Origin: Eulemur rufifrons
Lineage: Eukaryota > Chordata > Mammalia > Primates > Lemuridae
Reading direction: 5' to 3'
NCBI RefSeq assembly: GCF_041146395.1
Contig: NC_091009.1
Location: 501,001 to 565,000 of the forward strand
Length of the DNA stretch: 64,000 nt
Part shown: piece after piece, positions 37,368 through 51,002 of the stretch
Position numbering within the stretch: position 1 is the first letter of the stretch
How the letters are laid out: every line of letters starts with the position of its first letter
Program-made: the position numbers and the translations under genes
The notes under the pieces: generated by a model
What the model was told of the DNA's origin: nothing
Databases searched by the model: none
Seen by the model: the letters and a program-made list of their open reading frames with translations, nothing else

Positions 37368-37737
37368 CTAAACCCTAAATCTTTTTTTTTTTTTTTTTTT
37401 TTTTGAGAGAGTCTCACTCTGTTGCCCAAGATAGAGTGAGTGCCGTGGCATCAGCCTAGCTCACAGCAACCTCAGACTCCTGAGCTCAAGGAATCCTCCT
37501 GTCTCAGCCTCCCGAGCAACTGGGACTACAGGCATGCGCCACCATGCCCGGCTAATTTTTTTCTATATATATTTTTAGCTGTCCATATAATTTCTTTCTA
37601 TTTTTAGTACAGATGGGGTCTCGCTCTTGCTCAGTCTGGTCTTGAACTCCTGAGCTCAAACGATCCACCCACCTCGGCCTCCCAGAGTGGTAGGATTACA
37701 GGCGTGAGCCACCGCGCCCGGCCCTAAACCCTAACTC
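37368..37737. repeat. Target-site duplication of the first Alu
   Basis: The 14-bp flanks CTAAACCCTAAATC (37,368-37,381) and CTAAACCCTAACTC (37,724-37,737) differ at one position. The insertion therefore landed in a degenerate telomeric hexamer tract by the usual target-primed mechanism. The empty site can be read in the other repeat copies, for example near 41,325 and 43,425. Confidence 0.85.
37382..37723 (-). mobile_element. Alu SINE, strepsirrhine type, first copy
   Basis: A full-length dimeric Alu on the minus strand. The poly(A) tail appears as 23 T at 37,382-37,404, and the 5' end is the GCGCCCGGCC terminus at 37,723. The arms are joined by an A-rich linker visible as CTATATATATTTTTAGCTG, then TCCATATAATTTCTTTC. 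This linker, with GTGCCGTGGCATCAGCC, is what I associate with lemur/galago Alus. It is flanked by a 14-bp target-site duplication. In the 5' arm the Pol III B box carries a CG-to-TG change (GGTCTTGAACTCC), so it is somewhat decayed. It is a non-autonomous retrotransposon mobilised by LINE-1 proteins. Confidence 0.95.
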
Positions 37738-40700
37738 TTAACCTTAACACTAAGCGTTCACTCTCATGCTAACCTTTAATCCTAACCCTAATCCTAATCT
37801 TCAACCCTAAAACTAACACTTAACCATAACCCTGTACCACACTCTAACCCCTCATCTCAACCCTAACCGTAAACCTCAACCCTAAACCAAAGTGTAACCA
37901 TTAAATCTAAGAGTAACCTTTAACCCTAACTCTAATCCCTAACCCTAAGCCCTCACACTAACACTAAAATTTATCCTTAAACCTATCCATAAACCTAAAC
38001 CTAAAATCAAATTATAAGACTTCTTCCTTTCTTAGAGTTTAGAAAGCCTGCAATCCTCCCATGCCATGCGTGAAAGGAGGCTCTACCACTGTGTCCTGCA
38101 TGAAACCCACGGGCCCATACCCAGAGTATGATAGAGTGGGTTCCCGGGTACAATCCCAGCCCCCTAAACTCCCCCCGCCCGCCTAATGCAGACAGGGCCC
38201 GTGCGCTAAGCATAAACAATACCTTTAACAGATAACCCTAACCCTGAACATAACACCAAACCCTGTTCCTATTTCTCCCCTTAACACGTAAACCTCACCA
38301 TGAGCCTAACTTTAACCTCTTATCCTAACGTTAATGCATAACCCATTCCCTGAGAACAACCCCTATCCCATAATTCTAACCCTATCTCCTAGTCATAACT
38401 GTAACACCTAATCCCTAACCCTAATTCTAAACCGCTAACCCTAACCGTAACCCTACCTACAACCCTAACACTGACTGTAACCCTTACTTCTAACCCCAAC
38501 TCTATGCCTAACAAAAACCCTAACCCTTCACCCTAACCCCTAAGCCTTACCCTAACCATTAACCCTAATCCTAATCCTAAACATTAAACCTAACCCTAGC
38601 GCTTAAAGCAAACCCTAAACCTTACCCTCACGACTAGACCGAACCCTGACACTAACCTAACACCTAACCCTAACCATAACCCCTAAAGCTAACCCTAACC
38701 CTGAACCCTAAACCTAACCCTAACACTGAACCCTCACTATATCCCCAACCTCTAAGCCTAATCCTAACCGTTAACCCTCAACCTAACACTTAAACTGGAC
38801 CATAACACTAAACATTAACCAGAACACTAAACTTTAACCCTAAACCTGATCCCAACCCTTAACCCTAATCCTATCCTTTTACCCTAAGCCTAACCCCTAA
38901 ACCTAACCCTAACACTAACCCCAATCCTAATTCTAACCATACCCCTTCGTAAAACACGAACTCTTAAACCTAACACTTACCAAAAACCCTAATCGCTAAT
39001 CCCTAACACTAACGCTTAACCTTTACCGTAACCGTTAACCCTCACCCTAACCCTTAACACTGACCCTAACCTTAACCTTTAATCTAAGCCTGACCCTTAA
39101 TCCTAACAGTAAGAAAAACCCTTACGCCAATCTTATCCCTTATCCCTAAACCTAACACTACAGCTAAAAATAACCCTAACTTTTGATCCTTAAACCTAAC
39201 CCCTCACACTTAACCCCAAACCCTAACCCTAATCCTAAGCATTAAACCTAACCCTATCTCTTAACCCTTACTCTAACGCCTAGATCTAACCCTAAATCTA
39301 ACCTACCACCTAATCCTAACCTTAAGCCCTAATGCTAACTCTAAACCCTGAACCCTAAACCTACCCGTAACCCTTAACACTAACCCTATCTATAAACCTT
39401 AACCCTGACCCTAACCATTACCCGCACCCAAACATTTAACCCTGACCCTAACCCTAATCCTTAACGATAACCCTAACACTAAACCCTAACCCTAAGCTCA
39501 ACACTTAACCCTAATCCTATCCCTTAACCCTAACCCTAACTCTAACCCTAATGCTACCCCTAAACGTAACCCTAACCGTGAACAGTAAACCTAATCCTAA
39601 CCTCTAACACAAACCATGGCACATAACTCTAACCCTAAAACTAACCCTAACCCTAACGCTAACGCTAACTCTTAACCTTAACCCTAAGCGTTAACTCTCA
39701 CGCTAACCTTTAATCCTAACCCTAATCCTAATCTTTAACCCTAAACCTAACACTTAACCCTAACCCTGTACCAAACCCTAACCCCTCATCTTTACCCTAA
39801 CCGTAAACCTCAACCCTAAACCAAAGTGTAACTGTTAAATCTAAGAGTAACCTTTAACCCTAACCCTAATCCCTAACCCTAAGCCCTCACCCTAACACTA
39901 AACTTCATTCTTAACCCTAACCATAATCCTAACCCTAAATCTAATTCTCAGACTTCTTGCTTTCTTAGAGTTTAGAAAGCCTGCAATCCTCCCATGCCAT
40001 GCGTGAAAGGACGCTCTGCCAGTGTCCTGACTAAAACCCAGAGGCCCATACACTGCGTACGATAGAGTGGGTTCCCAGCGACCATCACAGACACCTAACT
40101 TTGCCTCCTAGGGCATACAGGGCCCGTGCCCTAAGCGTAAACCCTACCATTCAACCATAAGCCTAACCCAGAACATAACAAATAACCCTGATCCTACTGC
40201 TCACCTTAACAGGTAAACCTCACCGTAACCCTAACTTTAACGCGATATCTTAACGTTAATGCATGACACCCTGAGAACAAGCCCTATACCGTCATTCTAA
40301 CCCTAACTCCTAGCCATAACCGTAACACCTAATCCCTAATTCTGAAATGCCAACCCTAACCTTAACCCGACCAACAACACTAACACTAACCCTAACCTCT
40401 TACCCTAAACCTACGCCTAAAAGTAACCCTAACGGTTGATCCTTAGTCATAACCCCTAACCTTAACCCTAACCCTTAACCCTATTCCCAATCCTAACCGT
40501 TAAACATAACCCTAACACTTAACCCTAACCCTAACCTTTACCCTAATGCCTAGAGATTTAACCCCAACACTGACCTACAGTTAACACTAACCCCAACCCC
40601 TAATGCTAAACATAAACCTGAACCATACTTCTAACCCTTAACTCTAACACTATCCCTAACCCCTAAGCTTAACCCCAACTGTTAACCCTCTAACCCTCAC

Positions 40701-40902
40701 CCTGATACCTAACCCTCTCCCTTAACCCTAACCGCTAAACCTAACGCTAACTCCAACCCTAAACCTTACCCTGGCCCCCTAACCCAGACTTAACACCTAA
40801 CCCCTAACACTAACTCTAACCCTAACCACTAATCCCTAGCACCTAACCCTGACTCGAAACCTAACCCCTAACTCGAAATCCCTAACCCCAACCCCAACCC
40901 TA

Positions 40903-43900
40903 ATTCTCACACTACTTCCATTCCCAGAGTGAAGGAAGCCTACAATACAGCCATGCCATGTGTGAGATGAGGCTCCGACTGAGTCCTGCATGTAGGTCCT
41001 GTCCCAAGGCCCAGGGAATGATGTTGTGCTTTCGTGATGACTTCGACCGCACCCCTCTCACCTTAGATTAACCAGGTGTTGTGCCCTTTAACTCACTGCT
41101 AAAGCTAGGCCGTACCACCGACCCTAACCCCTGACCCTGAACCGAAGCCCCGAGCCTGAAGCCCAACACTAACTCTAAACCCTTACCCTAAAACTAATCC
41201 CTAACCCTAATGCTAAACCTTAAACGTAACCCTAACCGTGAACAGTAAACCTAACCCTAACCTCTAACACAAACCATAGCACATAACTCTAACCCTAAAA
41301 CTAACCCTAACCCTAACAGTAAACCCTAACTCTAAACCTTATCCCTAAGCGTTAAATCTCATGCTAACCTTTAATCCTAACCCTAATCCTAATCTTCAAC
41401 CCTAAACCTAACACTTAACCCTAATCCTATCCCTTAACCCTAACCTTAACTCTAATGCTAAACCCTAAACGTAACCCTAACCGTGAACGGTAAACCTAAC
41501 CCTAATCTCTAACACAAACCATAGCACATAACTCTAACCCTAAAACTAACCCTAACCCTAACAGTAAACCCTGAGCGTTAACTCTCACGCTAACCTTTAA
41601 TCCTAACCCTAATCCTAATCTTCAACCCTAAACCTAACACTTAACCGTAAACGTCTACCAAACCCTAACCCCTCATCTTAACCCTAACCGTAAACCTCAA
41701 CCCTAAACTGAACTGTAACCGTTAAACCTAAGAGTAACCTTTAACCCTAACCCTAATCCCTAACCTTAAGCCCTCACCCTAACACTAAACTTCATCCTTA
41801 ATCCTAACCATAATCCTAACCCTAAATCTAATTCTCAGACTTCTTGCTTTCTTAGAGTTTAGAAAGCCTGAAATCCTCCCATGCCATGCGTGAAAGGAGG
41901 CTCTACCACTGTGTCCTGCATGAAACCCACGGGCCCATACCCAGAGTATGATAGAGTGGGTTCCCGGGTACAATCCCAGCCCTCTAAACTACCCCCGCCC
42001 GCCTAATGCAGACAGGGCCCGTGTGCTAAGCATAAACAATACCTTTAACAGATAACCCTAACCCTGAACATAACACGCAACCCTGTTCCTATTTCTCCCC
42101 TTAACACGTAAACCTCACCATGAGCCTAACTTTAACCTCTTATCCTAACGTTAATGCATAACCCATTCCCTGAGAACAACCCCTATCCCATAATTCTAAC
42201 CCTATCTCCTAGTCATCACTGGAACAGCTAATCCCTAACCCTAATTCTAAACCGCTAACCATAACCGGAACCCTACCTACAACCCTAACACTGACAGTAA
42301 CCCTTACTTCTAACCCCAACGCTATGCCTAACAAAAACCCTAACCCTTCACCCAAACCCCTAAGCCTTACTCTAACCCTTAACCCTAATCCTAATCCTAA
42401 CCATTAAACCTAACCCTAGCTCTTAAAGCTAACCCTAAACCTTACCCTCACGACTAGACCTAACCCTGACACTAACCTAACACCTAACCCTAACCAGAAC
42501 CCCTAAAGCTAACCCTGAACCCTATCCCTAACCCTAGCAGTAAACTTTAACCCTAAACCTAAGCCCAACCCGTAACCCTAATCCTATCCTTTTACCCTAA
42601 AACTAACCCCTAAACCTAACCCCTATACCTAACCCTAACTCTAACCCCAATCCTAATTCTAACCATACCCCTTCATAAAACACGAACTCCTAACCTCTAA
42701 CCCTAACACTAACCAAAAACCCTAATCGCTAATCCCTAACCCTAACGCTTAACCTTTACCCTAACCGTTAACCCTCACCCTAATTCTTAACACTGACCCT
42801 AACCTTAACCTTTAACTCTAAGCCTAACCCTTAACCCTACAGTAAGGAAGACCCTTAATGCTAATGGGATCCCTTATCCCTAACCCTAACACTACAGCTA
42901 AAAATAACCCTAACCTTTGATCCTTAAACCTAACCCCTAACAATTACTTTAACCCCAAACCCTAACCCTAATCCTAAGCATTAAACCTAACCCTATCTCT
43001 TAACCCTAACCCTAGCCCTTACCCTAACGCCTAGTTCTAACCCTAAATCTAACCTCCCGCCTAATCCTAACCTTAAGCCCTAATGTCAACGCTAACCCTG
43101 AACCCTAAACCTACCCGTAACCCTTAACACGAACCCTATCCGTAAACCTTAACCCTGACCCTAACCATTACCCGCAACCAAGCATTTAACCCTGACCCTA
43201 ACCCTAATCCTTAATGATAACCCTAACACTAAACCCTAACCCTAAGCCCAACACTTAACCCTAATCCTATCCCTTAACCCTAACCCTAACCCTAACCCTA
43301 ATGCTAACCCCTAAACGTAACCCTAACCGTGAACAGTAAACCTAACACTAACCTCTAACACAAACCATAGCACATAACTCTAACCCTAAAACTAACCCTA
43401 ACCCTAACCCTAACCCTAAACCCTAACTCTTAACCTTAACCCTAAGCGTTAACTCTCACGCTAACTTTTAATCCTAACCCTAATCCTAATCTTCCACCCT
43501 AAACCTAACACTTAACCCTAACCCTGTACCAAACCCTAACCCCTCATCTTAACCCTAACCTTAAACCTCAACCCTAAACCAAAGTGTAACCGTTAAATCT
43601 AAGAGTAACCTTTAACCCTAACCATAATCCCTAAGCCTAAGCCCTCACCCTAACACTAAACTTCATCCTTAACCCTAACCATAACCCTAACCCTACATCT
43701 AATTCTCAGAGTTCTTGCTTTCTTAGAGTTTAGAAAGCCTGCAATCCTCCCACGCCATGCGAGAAAGGAGGCTCTGCCACAGTGTCCTGCATGAAACCCA
43801 GAGGCCCATACACTGCGTGCGGTAGAGTGGGTTCCCAGCGACCATCACAGACACCTAACTTTGCTCCTAGGGCATACAGGGCCCGTGCCCTAAGCATAAA

Positions 43901-44660
43901 CCCTACCCCTCACCCATAAGCCTAACCCACAACATAACACCTAACCCTGATCCTACTGCTCACCTTAACAGATAAACCTCACCATAACCCTAACTTTAAC
44001 CCCATATCTTAACGTTAATGCATGACACCCTGAGAACAAGCCCTATACCGTCATTATAACCCTACCTCCTAGCTATAACCGTAACACCTAATCCCTAATT
44101 CTGAAGCGCCAACCCTAACCTTAACCCGACCAACAACACTAACACTAACCCTAACCCCTTACCCTAACCCTACGCCTAAAAGTAACCCTAACCGTTGATC
44201 CTTCGTCATAACCCCAACCTTAACCCTAACCCTTAACCTATTCCCAATCCTAACCATTAAACAGAACCCTAACTCTTAACCCTAACCCTAACCTTTACCC
44301 TAATGCCTAGAGATCTAACCCCAACAGTGACCTACAGTTAACACTAACCCCAACCCCTAATGCTAACCTTAAACCTGAACCAAGCTCCTAACCCTTAACC
44401 CTAACACTATCCCTAACCCCTAAGCCTAACCCCAACTGTTAACCCTCTAACCCTCACCCTGAATCCTAACCCTATCCCTTAACCCTAACCCCTAACCCTA
44501 ACGCTAACTCCAACCCTAAACCTTACCCTGGCCCCCTAACCCAGAATTAACTCCTTACCCCTAACACTAACTCTAACCCTAACCACTAATCACTAGCACC
44601 TAACCCTGACTCGAAACCTAACCCCTAACACGAAAAACCCTAACCCCAACCCCAACCCTA
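40903..44660 (-). repeat. 3.55-kb higher-order unit, copy c, with 247-bp duplication
   Basis: Order is B (40,903-41,085), A3 (41,833-42,020), hybrid (43,706-43,890). Length is 3,758 bp, about 3.51 kb after removing an internal tandem duplication of about 247 bp. From the A3 block rightward it resembles copy a more than its neighbour copy b: it shares the deletion of about 100 bp (at about 42,525), AACAATTACTTTAACCCC, and the CACGCCATGCG spelling in the hybrid. Confidence 0.85.
41190..41680 (-). repeat. 247-bp tandem duplication in telomeric filler
   Basis: The stretch with AAACGTAACCCTAACCGTG, GTAAACCTAACC, CACAAACCATAGCACATAAC and CTAATCTTCAACCC is present twice, near 41,220-41,420 and 41,467-41,650. 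The second copy lacks part of the CTCTAAACCTTATCCCTAAG segment. Only copy c has this. Confidence 0.8.
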
Positions 44661-45362
44661 ATTCTCACACTACTTCCATTCCCAGAGTGAAGCAAGCCTA
44701 CAATACAGCCATGCCATGTGTGAGATGAGGCTCCGCCTGAGTCCTGCATGGAGGTCCTGTCCCAAGGCCCAGGGAATGATGTTGTGCTTTCGTGGTGACT
44801 CCGACCGCACCCCTCTCACCGTAGATTAACCAGGTCCTGTGCCCTTAAACTGACCGCTAAAGTTAAGCCCTACCACCAACGCTAACCCATGACCCTGAAA
44901 CTAAGCCCCGAGCCTAAAGCCCAACATGAACTCTAGACCCTTACCCTAAACATAATCCCTAATCCTAATGCTAACCCATAAACCCAACCCTAACCGTGAA
45001 CAGTAAACCTAACCCTAACCCCTAACACAAACCATAGCACATAACTCTAACCCTAAATCTAACCCGAAGCCTAACTGTAAACCCTAACTCTTAACCTTAA
45101 CCCTAAGCGTTAACTCTCACGCTAACCTTTAATCCTAACCCTAATCCTAATCTTCAACCCTAAACCTAACACTTAACCCTAAATGTCTACCAAACCCTAA
45201 CCCCTCATCTTAACTCTAACCGTAAACCTCAACCCTAAACCGAACTGTAACCGTTAAACCTAAGAGTAACCTTTAACCCTAACCCTAATCCCTAACATTA
45301 AGCCCTCACCCTAACACTAAACTTCATCCTTAACCCTAACCATAATGCTAACCCTAAATCTA
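44661..45362 (-). repeat. Last B block and lead-in to the monomer array
   Basis: The final B block (44,661-44,850) is followed by telomeric filler of the kind that separates B from A3 elsewhere. After 45,362 the array continues with A3-type units only. This is the boundary between the 3.55-kb organisation and the 1.88-kb monomers. Confidence 0.8.
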
Positions 45363-46935
45363 ATTCTCAGACTTCTTTCTTTCTTAGAGTTTAGAAAGCC
45401 TGCAATCCTCCCATGCCATGCGTGAAAGGAGGCTCTACCACTGTGTCCTGCATGAAACCCATGGGCCCATACCCAGAGTATGATAGAGTGGGTTCCCGGG
45501 TACAATCCCAGCCCCCTAAACTCCCCCCGCCCGCCTAATGCAGACAGGGCCCGTGCGCTAAGCATAAACAATACCTTTAACAGATAACCCTAACCCTGAA
45601 CATAACACCCAACCCTGTTCCTATTTCTCCCCTTAACACGTAAACCTCACCGTGCGCCTAACTTTAACCTCTTATCCTAACGTTAATGCATAACCGATTT
45701 CCTGAGAACAACCCCTATCCCATAATTCTAACCCTATCTCCTAGTCATCACTGTGACACCTATCCCTAGCCCTAATTCTAAACCGCTAACCCTAACTCTA
45801 ACCCTACGTACAACCCTAACACTGAGAGTAACCCTTACTTCTAACCCCAACGCTATGCCTAACAAAAACCCTAACCCTTGACCCTAACCCTTCACCCTAA
45901 CCCCTAAGCCTTACGCTAACCCTTAACCCTAACCCTAATCCTAACCATTAAACCTAACCCTAGCTCTTAAAGGTAACGCTAAACCTTACCCTCACGACTG
46001 GACCTAACCCTGACACTAACCTAACACCTAACACTAACCAGAACCCCTAAAGCTAACCCTGAACCCTATCCCTAACCCCAGCACTAAACTTTAACCCTAA
46101 ACCTAAGCCTAACCCGTAACCCTAATCCTATCCTTTTACCCTAAAACTAACCCCTAAACCAAACCCCTATACCTCACCCTAACTCTAACCCCAATCCTAA
46201 TTCTAACCATACCCCTTCATAAAACACTAACTCCTAACCGCTAACCCTAACACTAACCAAAAACCCTAATCACTAATCCCTAACCCTAACGCTTAACCTT
46301 TACCCTAACAGTTAACCCTCACCCTAAATCTTAACACTGACCCTAACCTGAACCTTTAACTCTAAGCCTAACCCTTAACCCTACAGTAAGGAAGACCCTT
46401 AATGCTAATGGGATCCCTTATCCCTAACCCTAACACTACAGCTAAAAATAACCCTAACCTTGGATCCTTAAACCTAACCCACTAACACTTACTTTAACCC
46501 CAAACCCTAACCCTAATCCTAAGCATTAAACCTAACCCTATCTCTTAACCCTAACGCTAGCCCTTACCCTAACGCCTAGATCTAACCCTAAATCTAACCT
46601 ACCGCCTAATCCTAAACTTAAGCCCTAATGCTAACTCTAACCCTGAACCCTAAACCTCCCCGTAACCCTTAACACTAACCCTATCCGTGAACCTTAACCC
46701 TGACCCTAACCATTACCCGTACCCAAGCATTTAACCCTGACCCTACCCCTAATCCTTAATGATAAACCTAACACTAAACCCTAACCCTAAGCCCAACACT
46801 TAACCCTAATCCTATCCCTTAACCCTAACCCTAACCCTAACCCTAATGCTAACCCCTAAACGTAACCCTAACCGTCACCAGTAAACCTAACCTTAACCTC
46901 TAACACAAACCACAGCACATAACTCTAACCCTAAA

Positions 46936-46966
<31 letters not shown>

Positions 46967-47240
46967 ACTTAAACTTAATACTAAGCGTTAACTCTCACGC
47001 TAACCTTTAATCCTAACCCTAATCCTAATCTTCAACCCTAAACCTAACACTTAACCCTAACCCTGTACCAAACCCTAACCCTTCATCTTAACCCTAACCG
47101 TAAACCTCAACCCGAAACCAAAGTGTAACCGTTAAACCTAAGAGTAACCTTTAACCCTAACCCTAATCCCTAACCCTAAGCCCTCACCCTAACACTAAAC
47201 TTCATCCTTAACCCTAACCATAATCCTAACCCTAAATCTA
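45363..47240 (-). repeat. 1.88-kb monomer 1
   Basis: Length is 1,878 bp from one A3 block to the next. It contains one A3 block, the about-100-bp deletion signature (CCCCAGCACTAAACTT at about 46,077), the CAGTAAGGAAGACCC landmark (46,384), the mosaic joint with its CCCTAA run near 46,818, and filler of the after-A3 type. The A3 block has a CTTCTTTCTTTC change near 45,373. Confidence 0.88.
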
Positions 47241-49118
47241 ATTCTCAGACTTCTTGCTTTCTTAGAGTATAGAAAGCCTGCAATCCTCCCATGCCATGCG
47301 TGAAAGGAGGCTCTACCACTGTGTCCTGCATGAAACCCACGGGCCCATACCCAGAGTATGATAGAGTGGGTTCCCGGGTACAATCCCAGCCCCCTAAACT
47401 CCTCCCGCCCGCCTAATGCAGACAGGGCCCGTGCGCTAAGCATAAACAATACCTTTAACAGATAACCCTAACCCTGAACATAACACCCAACCCTGTTCCT
47501 ATTTCTCCCCTTAACACGTAAACCTCACCGTGCGCCTAACTTTAACCTCTTATCCTAACGTTAATGCATAACACATTTCCGGAGAACAACCCCTATCCCA
47601 TAATTCTAACCCTATCTCCTAGTCATCACTGTGACACCTAATCCCTAACCCTAATTCTAAACCGCTAACCCTAACCGTAACCTTACCTACAACCCTAACA
47701 CTGACAGTAACCCTTACTTCTAACCCCAACGCTATGCCTAACAAAAACCCTAACCCTTGACCCTAACCCTTCACCCTAACCCCTAAGCCTTACCCTAACC
47801 CTTAACCCTAATCCTAATCCTAAACATTAAACCTAACCCTAGCTCTTAAAGCTAACCCTAAACCTTACCCTCACGAATGGACCTAACCCTGACACTAACC
47901 TAACACCTAACCCTAACCAGAACCCCTAAAGCTAAACCTGAACACTATCCCTAACCCTAGCAGTAAACTTTAACCCTAAACCTAAGCCCAACCCGTAACC
48001 CTAATCCTATCCTTTTACCCCAAAACTAACCCCTAAACCTAACCCCTATACCTCACCCTAACTCTAACCCCAATCCTAATTCTAACCATACCCCTTGATA
48101 AAACACGAACTCCTAACCGCTAACCCTAACACTAACCAAAAACCCTAATCACTAATCCCTAACCCTAACGCTTAACCTTTACCCTAACCGTTAACCCTTA
48201 CCCTAAATCCTAACACTGACCCTAACCTTAACCTCTAACTCTAAGCCTAACCCTTAACCCTACAGTAAGGAAGACCCTTAATGCTGATGGGATCCCTTAT
48301 CCCTAACCCTAACACTACAGCTAAAAATAACCCTAACCTTTGATCCTTAAACCTAACCCCTAACACTTACTTTAACCCCAAACCCTAACCCTAATCCTAA
48401 GCATTAAACCTAACCCTATCTCTTAACCCTAACGCTAGCCCTTACCCTAACGCCTAGATCTAACCCTAAATCTAACCTACCGCCTAATCCTAACCTTAAG
48501 CCCTAATGCTAACTCTAACCCTGAACCATAAACCTACCCGTAACCCTTAACACTAACCCTATCCGTGAACCTTAACCCTGACCCTAACCATTAGCCGCAC
48601 CCAAGCATTTAACCCTGACCCTACCGCTAATCCTTAATGATAACCCTAACACTAAACCCTAACCCTAAGCCCAACACTTAACCCTAATCCTATCCCTTAA
48701 CCCTAACCCTAACCCTAATGCTAACCCCTAAACGTAACCCTAACAGTCACCAGTAAACCTAACCCTAACCTCTAACACAAACCATAGCACATAACTCTAA
48801 CCCTAAAACTAACCCTAACCCTAACCCTGACCCTAAACCCTAACTCTTAACCTTAACCCTAAGCATTAATTCTCACGCTAACTTTTAATCCTAACCCTAA
48901 TCCTAATCTTCAACCCTAAACCTAACACTTAACCCTAACCCTGTACCAAACCCTAACCCCTCATCTTAACCCTAACCGTAAACCTCAACCCTAAACCAAA
49001 GTGTAACCGTTAAACCTAAGAGTAACCTTTAACCCTAACCCTAATCCCTAACCCTAAGCCCTCACCCTAACACTAAACTTCATCCTTAACCCTAACCATA
49101 ATCCTAACCCTAAATCTC
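47241..49118 (-). repeat. 1.88-kb monomer 2
   Basis: Length is 1,878 bp, the same as monomer 1. It shares the TAGAGTATAGAAAG variant of the A3 block with monomer 3 only, which marks the two as a recent duplication pair. CACGAATGGACC near 47,873 is private to it. Confidence 0.88.
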
Positions 49119-51002
49119 ATTCTCAGACTTCTTGCTTTCTTAGAGTATAGAAAGCCTGCAATCCTCCCATGCCATGCGTGAAAGGAGGCTCTACCACTGT
49201 GTCCTGCATGAAACCCACGGGCCCATACCCAGAGTATGATAGAGTGGGTTCCCGGGTACAATCCCAGCCCCCTAAACTCCCCCCGCCCGCCTAATGCAGA
49301 CAGGGCCCGTGCGCTAAGCATAAACAATACCTTTAACAGATAACCCTAACCCTGAACATAACACCCAACCCTGTTCCTATTTCTCCCCTTAACACGTAAA
49401 CCTCACCGTGCGCCTAACTTTAACCGCTTATCCTAACGTTAATGCATAACCCATTTCCTTAGAACAACCCCTATCCCATAATTCTAATGCTATATCCTAG
49501 TCATCACTGTGACACCTAATCCCTAACCCTAATTCTAAACCGCTAACCCTAATCGTAACCCTAACTACAACCCTAACACTGACAGTAACCCTTACTTCTA
49601 ACCCCAACGCTATGCCTAACAAAAACCCTAACCCTTGACCCTAACCCTTCACCCTAACCCCTAAGCCTTACTCTAACCCTTAACCCTAATCCTAATCCTA
49701 ACCATTAAACCCAACCCTAGCTCTTAAAGCTAACCCTAAACCTTACCCTCACGACTAGACCTAACCCTGACACTAACCTAACACCTAACCCTAACCAGAA
49801 CCCTTAAACCTAAGCCTGAACCCTATCCCTAACCCTAGCAGTAAACTTTAACCCTAAACCTAAGCCCAACCCGTAACCCTAATCCTATCCTTTTACCCTA
49901 AAACTAATCCCTAAACCTAACCCCTATACCTCACCCTAACTCTGACCCCAATCCTAATTCTAACCATACCCCTTCATAAAACACGAACTCCTAACCGCTA
50001 ACCCTAACACTAACCAAAAACCCTAATCACTAATCCCTAACCCTAACACTTAACCTTTACCCTAACCGTTAACCCTCACCCTAAGTCTTACCACTGACCC
50101 TAACCTTCACCTTTAACTCTAAGCCTATCCCTTAACCCTACAGTAAGGAAGACCCTTAATGCTAATGGTATCCCTTATCCCTAACCCTAACACTACAGCT
50201 AAAAATAACCCTAACCTTTGATCCTTAAACCTAACCCCTAACACTTACTTTAACCCCAAACCCTAACCCTAATCCTAAGCATTAAACCCAACCCTATCTC
50301 TTAACCCTAACGCTAGCCCTTACCCTAACGCCTAGATCTAACCTTAAATCTAACCTACCGCCTAATCCTAACCTTAAGCCCTAATGCTAACTCTAACGCT
50401 GAACCCTAAACCTACCCGTAACCCTTAACACTAACCCTATCCGTGAACCTTAACCCTCACCCTAACCATTACACGCACCGAAGCATTTAACCCTGACCCT
50501 ACCCCTAATCCTTAATGATAACCCTAACACTAAACCCTAACCCTAAGCCCAACACTTAACCCTAATCCTATCCCTTAACCCTAACCCTAACCCTAACCGT
50601 GATGCTAAACCCTAAACATAACCCAAACCGCCACCAGTAAACCTAACCCTAACCTCTAACACAAACCATAGCACATAACTCTAACCCTAAAACTAACCCT
50701 AACCCTAACCCTAACCCTAAACCCTAACTCTTAACCTTAACCCTAAGCGTTAACTCTCACGCTAACCTTTAATCCTAACCCTAATCCTAATCTTCAACCC
50801 TAAACCTAACACTTAACCCTAACCCTGTACCTAACCTTAACCCCTGATCTTAACCCTAACCGTAAACCTCAACCCGAAACCAAAGTGTAACCATTAAACT
50901 TAAGTGTAACCTTTATCCCTAACACTAATCCCTAACCCTAAGCCCTAACCCTAACACTAAACTTCATCCTTAACCCTAACCATAATCCTAACCCTAAATC
51001 TA
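49119..51002 (-). repeat. 1.88-kb monomer 3
   Basis: Length is 1,884 bp. It carries TAGAGTATAGAAAG like monomer 2, and the private change CTCATTCTCAG at the block start. Its mosaic joint near 50,580 ends CTAACCGTGATGC instead of CCCTAATGC. Confidence 0.88.

Larger units (their letters stand above)
36945..40902 (-). repeat. 3.55-kb higher-order unit, copy b, with Alu insertion
   Basis: Order is B (36,945-37,135), Alu (37,382-37,723), A3 (38,010-38,205), hybrid (39,945-40,125). Total length is 3,958 bp, or about 3.60 kb without the Alu and its target duplication. It keeps the segment of about 100 bp near 38,715-38,825 (ACTATATCCCC, AACTGGACCATAACAC) that is missing from copies a and c. The start of its hybrid block has a small deletion (CCAGTGTCCTGACTAAAAC at 40,019). 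Confidence 0.85.
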
